Below, piece after piece: positions 44,661 through 51,336 of a DNA stretch of 64,000 bases. Where the stretch lies: the NCBI RefSeq assembly GCF_022024035.1, contig NZ_CP091787.1:1178001-1242000 (forward strand), given 5' to 3'. The notes beneath the pieces were generated by a model. The model saw nothing but the letters and a program-made list of their open reading frames with translations, did not search any database and had not been told where the DNA came from. This stretch comes from Prevotella sp. E13-17 (lineage in GTDB: Bacteria; Bacteroidota; Bacteroidia; Bacteroidales; Bacteroidaceae). Each line of letters opens with the position of its first letter. The stretch's first letter is position 1. A program made the position numbers and the translations under genes.

Positions 44661-45554
44661 TTATTGCCAGAGTGGTTCATTCTGCCAATTTCGAGTAAAG
44701 CCCATCTGGAGAGGATTTACTGTCGGATATTTAGCAAGCAATGCCTTGAACTCTTTTACAAAAGTATTTGCAGGATTAATACTATTCAACCAATAGGTAA
44801 TACAGCATAACTGTGGATACAAACGATCGTCAGGGAAAGAAAAATCTGTAATCCATTTTTGTCTCATTCGAGGGGTCATTTTGGGGCGTACAGGGAAGTG
44901 AGCATTCCACAGACGAGCATGGTGAGCACAACAGTTGCGCACAACTGTAAGACTTTCAAGCCAACTGCGTAAGTATTCATGTTGTGGCATGTCAAAGTCG
45001 CGCGCAACACGTTTCATCACATTAAAGTTATTCATGTTCTTATACAACTTAGACAATGTTCCAAACGAAGCCACTTCAAGAGTCTTCCAAGATGGCGGGA
45101 AGTCAGGTGAATCATACTTTCTGAAATGCTCTAAAATAAAGTCATCGTGACTTCTATTCAACTCAGTTCTTAGTGTATCAAGATTCTTTTGGTATAGACC
45201 TGGATTGGCAGCTAGTGTTGCGTCAATGAACCAGAAAGCGCCATAGGTAATAGCGAAATGCTGATTGATTTTTGTTCGTGCAGCAATCTCTATGTGTTGG
45301 ATGGCATTGAAAACAAGAGCGCGAAGCTCCATGTCAAAATTATAGAGTTCGAGTACACTCTCAAATCGGCTACCTTGACGGAATATATGTGGGTGGCTAT
45401 TAACTTCCATTACCCTCCAATAACTTGCGAGGCGGAAGTAACTGATATAGTTCAAGATGGTTAAAGCCTTTTGTTCGTCTCCAAAAATTAACCCTCGTTG
45501 CTTCAGAATATTTATCTGGTCAGCGAGGGATAGTGGTTGTTTGTTATAGTGCAT
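44661..45554 (-). CDS. Abi_2 (AbiD/AbiF-like) HEPN abortive-infection protein
   Basis: 297 residues from ATG 45554. Early motif LSLADQINILKQRGL and LNYISYFRLASYW (residues 34-46) are the Abi_2 hallmarks. VVRNCCAHHARLWN (residues 204-217) holds R206-x4-H211, the HEPN ribonuclease motif; a second R-x5-H (R93, H99) lies in AARTKINQHF. It is probably an RNase toxin of phage defence. A longer frame starts at a GTG (45581) inside the leader hairpin; the ATG is preferred since it clears the structure. AbiF-type genes are known to be paired with a structured RNA upstream, and a hairpin leader is present here. A promoter lies at 45630-45637. Confidence 0.82.
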   Translation of the reverse strand: MHYNKQPLSLADQINILKQRGLIFGDEQKALTILNYISYFRLASYWRVMEVNSHPHIFRQGSRFESVLELYNFDMELRALVFNAIQHIEIAARTKINQHFAITYGAFWFIDATLAANPGLYQKNLDTLRTELNRSHDDFILEHFRKYDSPDFPPSWKTLEVASFGTLSKLYKNMNNFNVMKRVARDFDMPQHEYLRSWLESLTVVRNCCAHHARLWNAHFPVRPKMTPRMRQKWITDFSFPDDRLYPQLCCITYWLNSINPANTFVKEFKALLAKYPTVNPLQMGFTRNWQNEPLWQ

Positions 45555-45561
45555 AAACTTA

Positions 45562-45625
45562 TATTCAAAGAAACGTCCCACCCTGGTCCGCTGGCCTTGC
45601 GACGAGAAGCGTGGTGGGATTTGTT
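45562..45625 (-). ncRNA. Candidate structured leader RNA of the Abi gene
   Basis: Between promoter TAACTTTG (45630-45637) and ATG 45554, the transcript contains a hairpin: UCCCACC (45613-45619) pairs with GGUGGGA (45576-45582), with further pairing inside (CGCU/AGCG). The 5' region is thus about 65 nt and structured. Position resembles the AbiF-associated RNA motif known upstream of such genes; I could not compare it with that model. Confidence 0.35.
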
Positions 45626-45629
45626 ATTG

Positions 45630-45637
45630 CAAAGTTA
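45630..45637 (-). promoter_or_regulatory. -7 promoter element of the Abi gene
   Basis: TAACTTTG matches TAnnTTTG; a CTTG at 20 bp upstream is one mismatch from the -33 TTTG. Confidence 0.5.
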
Positions 45638-45703
45638 GCAACTTTATTTGAGATTTCCAAGTTTTTTTTAAAAAATCGTCATTTTATGCATCCATTTTCT
45701 TAA

Positions 45704-45762
45704 GTGCACAACAGCGCTCGAGCTTGCTCGCTTGGCTTGCCAAGAACCGACCCTTTTGTGCA
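45704..45762. repeat. 60 bp palindromic element E2
   Basis: Near-identical to E1 (44322-44381), differing by one or two bases (GTGCACAACAGCG for GTGCACAACGGCG). It lies upstream of the Abi gene; E1 lies downstream. Together they bracket the Abi gene and HU fragment, a 1.4 kb segment. Confidence 0.7.
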
Positions 45763-45789
45763 TATTAGCTTGAACCTTGCGCAGCCCCT

Positions 45790-45897
45790 CCCCTCCCATG
45801 TAGGGGAGGGGTCGGGGGTGGGGTCAGTGTTGTTCTAACTGCCAATGGAGATACAGACCCCACCCCTGCCCCTCCCCCTCCCCTTGAAGGGAGGGGA
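45790..45897. repeat. G/C-rich long inverted repeat C2
   Basis: Second copy of C1: CCCCTCCCATGTAGGGGAGG... paired with its complement, same loop sequence GTGTTGTTCTAACTG. Element C4's tail GCTTGAACCTTGCGCAGC precedes it. Confidence 0.7.
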
Positions 45898-45936
45898 GCT
45901 TATGAGCTTAGCCTGCTTCGATAGTGCGGAAGGTTA

Positions 45937-46080
45937 GCCTGCTTCGCAGGGAAATTATATAAAATTTGATTCAAAATTAAACAGGATTTTATATCCTTCG
46001 GCTTGTGTCAGACAGGGAGAAAATATAAATGAGAAATTTTGAATCAAATTTTGAAGAATTTCCCGCCGTAGGCGGCTCCA
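45937..46080 (-). repeat. MITE-like element B5
   Basis: Fifth copy of the B family, in reverse orientation: right hairpin CCTGCTTCGCAGG first, CCCGCCGTAGGCGG last. It adjoins promoter cassette A5, just as B1 adjoins A3. The gap 45763-46119 contains only C2, B5 and a short gene-free stretch. Confidence 0.65.
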
Positions 46081-46119
46081 ATCGTGGAGAAATACAAATA
46101 AAAAGCGAGTCTTTTTTAT

Positions 46120-46150
46120 TTTGTTCTTTGCTCACTTATTCGTACCTTTG
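46120..46150 (+). promoter_or_regulatory. Promoter cassette A5, upstream of the FetAB-like pair
   Basis: TTTG (46120-46123), 19 bp, TACCTTTG (46143-46150). Same spacer as A1 (TTCTTTGCTCACTTATTCG). A second, degenerate copy A6 (46205-46235) has TACCTTCG as its -7. Confidence 0.75.
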
Positions 46151-46204
46151 ACTGCGTCTAAGGTACTATCGCTCGAAAGAAAAAAGAAAAAAACGGTTTT
46201 TTCT

Positions 46205-46235
46205 TTTGTTCTTTACTCGTTTCTTCGTACCTTCG
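46205..46235 (+). promoter_or_regulatory. Degenerate tandem promoter cassette A6
   Basis: TTTG, 19 bp, TACCTTCG; close relative of A5 in tandem, 21 bp before the ATG at 46256. The -7 has one mismatch to consensus, so it may be weak. Confidence 0.55.
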
Positions 46236-46255
46236 CAGTCAGAGAATTCAAGATT

Positions 46256-46813
46256 ATGGTGCTGGAACTGAACGAAACACTGATAGAGGGAGCCGAAAGG
46301 ACGGTGTCGATGCTCGCCGAAGAGGGACAGATGATTTGTCTCACGGGGGGCAGCGCGCAGATCCGAACGGGACTGTTGCTGGCTATGATGGGCTTGAGGG
46401 CGGTGAAGAGTGGCTACGTGTGCATAGATGGCGAACCATTGTCGGCAGAGATGGCCGACGAGTTTAGGGCGCTGATGGCATATGCTCCCGATCGGTTGAC
46501 GGCCGAGGGTGAGGTGAAGCGCTATGAGCCGCCCACGGTTCAAGAGGTGTTCGAGCTGAAGGCCAACCGCGAGTTGCCTATCTCTAATGGCTTATTGGCT
46601 GAAGAAATGAAACGTACGGGTACGGTGGGCGACAAGGCACGCTTGCTGGCTGTGGCGGTGCTGAGGCAAAAGCCTATTCTGCTGGTTGACAATCCCGCTG
46701 CGGCATGTGCCGACTACTTGCAGAGACTGGCACAGCAGGGGGGAAAGCTTGTGATAGCGACGAGCACAGAACAGGCGATTGTGGCTGCCTCTGATATGGT
46801 GGTGGAACTGTAG
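46256..46813 (+). CDS. Degenerate ABC ATPase-like protein paired with FetB-like permease
   Basis: 185 residues from ATG 46256. It has the layout of a short ABC ATPase, but the key motifs are decayed: the Walker A position reads GGSAQIRTG (no GKS/T), LSGGQ is replaced by GDKARLLAVA, and Walker B reads ILLVDNPAAA with Asn for the catalytic Glu. The frame is open upstream to 46121 through the promoter cassettes A5 and A6, and is not coding there. The partner permease follows 31 bp later. If functional, it must be a pseudo-ATPase or act with another ATPase. Confidence 0.7.
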   Translation: MVLELNETLIEGAERTVSMLAEEGQMICLTGGSAQIRTGLLLAMMGLRAVKSGYVCIDGEPLSAEMADEFRALMAYAPDRLTAEGEVKRYEPPTVQEVFELKANRELPISNGLLAEEMKRTGTVGDKARLLAVAVLRQKPILLVDNPAAACADYLQRLAQQGGKLVIATSTEQAIVAASDMVVEL

Positions 46814-46844
46814 GGCGTTTACTTAATAAAAAAACGAAAGAACA

Positions 46845-47576
46845 ATGGAAATACAATCAATGATAGGTGTGGTGTTGCTGCTTTTGCTGCTGGCTGGAGC
46901 CGTGGCTGTATTGGCATGGACGGACCATAAGTCGCTGTGGCGCGTGTTGAAGGCTTTTGCCTCGTTGACGCTGCAATTGATGGTGGTGGGCGGCGGCGCC
47001 TGGGCGGTGTACCACTACAACACTATGTGGATTAGTGGGCTGTGGCTTGCCACCATGTTGATACTGGCTACGGGCTGGTGTATGATGGAAGGCCGACTGA
47101 AGCATCGCAACATGCTGATACCTGTGGCTGGAGCCGTGACGGGAGGTTGTCTGCTGGCGGGTGGCTTGCTGATGTGGTGCTTTGGTAGCAAGACGATGGT
47201 TCCAGTGGTAGGTGTGCTGTTATACTACTTGACGGTGTCTGTGGTTCGGATGATGCAGACTTACGCCAATAGCTTGAGGCATACTGTTGCACATCGGGCC
47301 TACCTCACAGCCAATGGAGCAACACGCATAGAGACGCTGATGCCCAGCGTGAAACGGGCCCTGAGGGCCTCGGTGATGGCACAGATAAAACAAATGGCAC
47401 AGCCACTGGTTGTGGCTATGCCAACATTGTTTTGCGGTATGCTGCTGGGCGGTGTGCAACCACTGTTTGCGGTGGTGGCCATGCTGCTGCTGACGGCAGC
47501 TGCCTTTGTGGCCTCGGTTGTGGCTACACTACTATTCTTGATATTGGCCGAGCGCTTCTCGTCACTGGGCAAGTAG
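46845..47576 (+). CDS. FetB-like (UPF0014) ABC permease
   Basis: 243 residues, seven or so membrane helices. Motif LTANGATRIETLMPSVKRAL and MAQIKQMAQPLVVAMPTLFC-like block are UPF0014/FetB signatures; family members export iron or other metals with FetA. The neighbouring ATPase looks inactive (see 46256). Convergent with thrC, overlapping its end by 15 bp. Confidence 0.8.
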   Translation: MEIQSMIGVVLLLLLLAGAVAVLAWTDHKSLWRVLKAFASLTLQLMVVGGGAWAVYHYNTMWISGLWLATMLILATGWCMMEGRLKHRNMLIPVAGAVTGGCLLAGGLLMWCFGSKTMVPVVGVLLYYLTVSVVRMMQTYANSLRHTVAHRAYLTANGATRIETLMPSVKRALRASVMAQIKQMAQPLVVAMPTLFCGMLLGGVQPLFAVVAMLLLTAAAFVASVVATLLFLILAERFSSLGK

Positions 47577-48893
47577 GAAGGCCTTGAAGTCGGCAAAGTC
47601 CTTCGTCATGGGCACACTTTGCTTTTGTCCCTTCATGAAGGCTGCCAGTCGTGCGGGTATCTCAACATCGATGCCCAGTATCTCATCGACTTTCTCTTTA
47701 AACTTAGCTGGATGGGCAGTCTCACAGAAAATGCCTATCTCGCCGGGCTTGAGTTGCTCTTCGAGGGCACGATAGCCACAGGCACCGTGCGGGTCGAGGA
47801 TATAGCCCGTCTCCTTGTAGCACTGGCGCATGGTCTCCTTGATCTGCTCGTCGCTATAGGTGGCACCGCTGATGAGCGAGGTGATGCGCTGGTGGGTCTC
47901 CTCGGGCGAGAGTTTGCCATTCTCGCTGTAGAGGTTGATGATGCGGGCGAAGTTTGAGGGGTCGCCTACGTCCATGGCATTTGCCAGTGTCTGCTTAGAG
48001 GGCTTGGGGTTATACTGACCCGTCTGCAGGTAGTTGAAGAAGATATCGTTGGCATTGTTGGCAGCGATGAAGCGCTTCACGGGCATGCCCATCTGATGAC
48101 CGAAGAGGGCAGCACAGATGTTGCCGAAGTTGCCTGAGGGCACGCAGATGGTGATGTCTGATGTCTGATGGCCGAGGGCTGAGAGTTGAGCTACTGCATT
48201 GAAGTAGTAGAACGCCTGAGGCAGGAAACGTGCCACGTTGATAGAGTTGGCCGAGGTAAGCTTCATGTGATTGTTGAGTTCAGCATCCATGAAGGCACTC
48301 TTGACCAGCCGCTGACAATCGTCGAAGACGCCATCTACCTCGATGGCGGTGATGTTCTGGCCCAGCGTGGTGAACTGACACTCCTGGATGGGGCTTACCT
48401 TGCCTTTAGGGTAGAGCACATACACGTGAATGCCTTCTACTCCTAAGAAGCCGTTGGCTACAGCCGAACCTGTGTCGCCACTGGTAGCTACGAGGACATT
48501 GACCGTCTCATGTTTTCCTTCTTGTTTGATAAAGTATTGCAGCAGGCGAGCCATGAAGCGTGCACCCACATCTTTGAATGCCAAGGTTGGACCGTGGAAG
48601 AGTTCCAGTGAGTAGATGTTTTCTTTCACCTTGACAACGGGGCAGGGGAACTGCAGGGTGTCATAGACCAGGTCTTGCAGGCTGTCGAGGTCCACATCGT
48701 CGCCAAAGAAAGCGCTGGCTACGTTGTAGGCGATATCCTGAAACGACATCTTCGACATGTCGTCGAAGAACTGTTTCGGCAACTTGTTGATAAGCTCGGG
48801 CATGTAGAGTCCGCGGTCTTCGGCCAAGCCTTTCACCACGGCCTTGTGCAGGTCTGCCACAGGGGCTTTTCCATTGGTGCTATAGTATTTCAT
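47562..48893 (-). CDS. thrC: Threonine synthase
   Basis: 443 residues from ATG 48893 (MKYYSTNGKAP, the usual family start; a TTG two codons earlier is also in frame). PLP-binding Lys in TLAFKDVGARFMARLL; GDTGSAVANGFL binds the phosphate. It makes threonine from O-phosphohomoserine. Follows an AI-2E transporter gene and lies in the same minus-strand run as the apgM-like gene and thrA, all of the threonine branch. Confidence 0.95.
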   Translation of the reverse strand: MKYYSTNGKAPVADLHKAVVKGLAEDRGLYMPELINKLPKQFFDDMSKMSFQDIAYNVASAFFGDDVDLDSLQDLVYDTLQFPCPVVKVKENIYSLELFHGPTLAFKDVGARFMARLLQYFIKQEGKHETVNVLVATSGDTGSAVANGFLGVEGIHVYVLYPKGKVSPIQECQFTTLGQNITAIEVDGVFDDCQRLVKSAFMDAELNNHMKLTSANSINVARFLPQAFYYFNAVAQLSALGHQTSDITICVPSGNFGNICAALFGHQMGMPVKRFIAANNANDIFFNYLQTGQYNPKPSKQTLANAMDVGDPSNFARIINLYSENGKLSPEETHQRITSLISGATYSDEQIKETMRQCYKETGYILDPHGACGYRALEEQLKPGEIGIFCETAHPAKFKEKVDEILGIDVEIPARLAAFMKGQKQSVPMTKDFADFKAFLLAQ

Positions 48894-48904
48894 CAGCAAT
48901 GATA

Positions 48905-49996
48905 TTATTTAGTTTCTGTTTTATTGTCTTCCTTGATGACGTAGCGCAGATAGTAGGTCTGAAGCAACGTAGTCATGGGCAGGGCGATGACCATGCCGAG
49001 GAGTCCCAGCAAGGCGCCCCATACGGATAGCGAGAGCAGGATGATGGCAGGGTTGAGCCCCGTGACGCGTCCCATAATCTTTGGTGTGAGGATGGTGTCC
49101 TGAATGGTTTGTACCACGGCAAACACCACGAGTGCCATGCTGAGCACCATCCAGAAGTTTTGTCCTGTCTCTGCCGACTTCACGATAGCGAGCATGATGG
49201 TGGGTATGAAGCCCAGCAACTGCAGATAGGGCACCATGTTCAGCAGGCCGATGAACAGTCCGAGGGCGATGGCCAGCGGAAAGTCGATGATGAGGAAGCC
49301 CACGCTGAAGAGCACACCCACGCAGAAGGCCACCATCGCCTGTCCGCGGAAGTATCGGTTCATACCTGTTTCCACATCGCTCACCACCTGTTGTGCTATG
49401 TGTCTGTATTTTCGGGGCAGCAGCTTGACCCAGCCTGTGGACATGCGCTCGTAGTCGAGCAGAATGAACAGCGTGTAGAGCAGTATCATGGTGATGGAGA
49501 AAAGACCCATGACCATGTTGACCGACTGACTGGCAAAAGCCCAGAGGCGCGGTACGGCAGCCTTCATCTCGGTGATGAATCCCTCGTGGGTTATCACGGA
49601 TTTCAGTTGCTCGGCACTGAAATGGTCGTGGATGAATGTCTGCAGCGCATCGGGGATGTTGCTTAGCATGGCGTTGCTCTCGGCATAGGCAATGATGAGG
49701 TCCTTGATCTTGGCTGCTTCGTCGATGAAAGGCGGTACAATCAGGATGAAGCCACCCCACGCCACCAGTCCCACTGTGATGAAAGCGCAGATGATGCCTG
49801 CAATGCGATATTTCAAGCGCAACTTGAACTGGAAGAACTTGACCAGAGGCAGCAGCATGTAGGCTATGAACCACGCAATGAAAAACGGGGTGAGCACGCT
49901 GCTTAGACGGTTGAGCAACAGGTAGATGGCCACGCAGATGATGGCTCCCATGATGCCCCTGACAAAAGCGTCGAATGTGATAGTCTTTCGTTCCAT
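48905..49996 (-). CDS. AI-2E family transporter (PerM-like)
   Basis: 363 residues, 7-8 membrane helices, DUF20/PF01594 layout. MVPYLQLLGFIPTIMLAI and RVTGLNPAIILLSLSVWG are family signatures. Sits between thrC and the apgM-like gene. A transport role for AI-2 or amino-acid related solutes cannot be decided. Confidence 0.88.
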   Translation of the reverse strand: MERKTITFDAFVRGIMGAIICVAIYLLLNRLSSVLTPFFIAWFIAYMLLPLVKFFQFKLRLKYRIAGIICAFITVGLVAWGGFILIVPPFIDEAAKIKDLIIAYAESNAMLSNIPDALQTFIHDHFSAEQLKSVITHEGFITEMKAAVPRLWAFASQSVNMVMGLFSITMILLYTLFILLDYERMSTGWVKLLPRKYRHIAQQVVSDVETGMNRYFRGQAMVAFCVGVLFSVGFLIIDFPLAIALGLFIGLLNMVPYLQLLGFIPTIMLAIVKSAETGQNFWMVLSMALVVFAVVQTIQDTILTPKIMGRVTGLNPAIILLSLSVWGALLGLLGMVIALPMTTLLQTYYLRYVIKEDNKTETK

Positions 49997-50020
49997 ACCT
50001 CTGGTTGTTTTTGAGTGATA

Positions 50021-51334
50021 CTAAATGCTCATGAAGGTCTGCATAAACTCATTGAGGCGCAGCAGACCATAACTGCCTGCGACGCACGATTCCTCGTCGT
50101 AGTGCTCCACATGGTCTGGTTGAATACCTTTATAATATATAAGGAAAGGCACGGGCTCGTTGACATGGATGCGCTGCTCGACAGGTGTGGGATGGTCGGG
50201 AAGGATAGCGATGCATACAGGCTCATCCATCTTCTCTGTTGCTTCGAAAATGGGCTTTATAAGACGTTGGTCTAAGTAGTTGATGGCCTTGAGCTTCAGT
50301 TCAAGGTCACCATCATGGCCAGCCTCGTCGGTAGCTTCCACATGGACAAACACGAAGTCGTCCTTCTGAATGGCCTCGATGGCAGCCTGCGCCTTACCCT
50401 CGTAGTTGGTGTCTGCCAGACCTGTGGCTCCAGGCACCTTGATGATGCGAAGACCCGCATATTTGCCAATGCCCTGAATCAAATCGACAGCAGAGATAAC
50501 GGAGCCCGACTTAATCTGTGGGTACAGTTGCATCAGCGTCTGCATAGAGGGACGATAGCCTCCACTCCAAGGCCAGATACTGTTGGCCATGCGTTCGCCA
50601 CGTGCAGCCTTGTCGAGGTTGTATGGGTGCTGGGAGAGTAGTTCTTGAGAGCGCACTATGAGAGTGTTGAGGAGAGCAGCTGTGAGACCCGCCCCCAGCC
50701 CCTCCCTGTGAGGGCGGGGAGTGGTTACCTTTTTCGTTTCTTCATTGTCTTGAGAGTAATTACTCCCCTCCCTCTCAGGGAGGGGCTGGGGGGTGAGTCT
50801 GCGCCACTCCTCATTCGGATGATCGTGTGGCGGTGCACAAGTGATGTGCTTGTTTCCACCCTTGATGATGAGTAGGTGGCGATACTGGATGCCACAAATG
50901 AACTTCACAAGCTCGTAACCCGCCTTGTCGTTGATAGGCTTTGCCAGGTGCTCGTTTAGGTAATCAATAAGCACGCGGGCATCTTCCGTCTGGAGGTTGC
51001 CACCATTATGGGTGATAATTTTGCCATCCTCAAGAGTGATGATGTTGCAGCGGAGTGCCAAGTCATCGGGTTGCATCTCATAGCCAATAGATGCTGCTTC
51101 CAACGGACCACGTCCTTCGTACACTTGGTTTAGGTCATAGCCCAGAATAGCCGTGTTGGCCACTTCAGAACCAGGCTGAAATCCCTCGGGAATGGTAATC
51201 AGTCGCCCTGTGCGACCAGCTTTGGCCAAACGATTCATGTACTCAGGTCGGGCATATTGTAGAAGTGTCTTCCCGCCTAGTCGTGCCACCTTGTGGTCTG
51301 CCATGCCATCGCCTAAAATGATGAGATGTTTCAT
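50021..51334 (-). CDS. ApgM-type phosphoglycerate mutase-like protein, probable homoserine kinase, with a repeat-derived insert
   Basis: 437 residues. ILGDGMADHKVARLGGKTLL and EVANTAILGYDLNQVYEGRG are the alkaline-phosphatase-superfamily ApgM motifs. Position between thrA and thrC argues for homoserine kinase; in Bacteroides, members of this family at the same place have been assigned that role. Residues about 181-217 are foreign: two G/C-rich palindromes (50686-50729 and 50756-50800, in opposite orientations) encode TPQPLPEREGSNYS and VTTPRPHREGLGAG, kept in frame. The insert falls between CAPPHDHP and the next conserved block, in a loop. Confidence 0.85.
   Translation of the reverse strand: MKHLIILGDGMADHKVARLGGKTLLQYARPEYMNRLAKAGRTGRLITIPEGFQPGSEVANTAILGYDLNQVYEGRGPLEAASIGYEMQPDDLALRCNIITLEDGKIITHNGGNLQTEDARVLIDYLNEHLAKPINDKAGYELVKFICGIQYRHLLIIKGGNKHITCAPPHDHPNEEWRRLTPQPLPEREGSNYSQDNEETKKVTTPRPHREGLGAGLTAALLNTLIVRSQELLSQHPYNLDKAARGERMANSIWPWSGGYRPSMQTLMQLYPQIKSGSVISAVDLIQGIGKYAGLRIIKVPGATGLADTNYEGKAQAAIEAIQKDDFVFVHVEATDEAGHDGDLELKLKAINYLDQRLIKPIFEATEKMDEPVCIAILPDHPTPVEQRIHVNEPVPFLIYYKGIQPDHVEHYDEESCVAGSYGLLRLNEFMQTFMSI
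50686..50800. repeat. G/C-rich palindromes C6 and C7 inside the ApgM-like gene
   Basis: C6 (50686-50729) is the same element as C5 in the primase gene; C7 (50756-50800) is a related copy in the opposite orientation. Both are in frame and together add about 37 residues. Confidence 0.75.
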
Positions 51335-51336
51335 AA

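Noticed and set aside
48921..49874. 317-codon open frame in another frame of the AI-2E gene
   Set aside because: Histidine- and arginine-rich shadow; the AI-2E gene has clear membrane topology and motifs.
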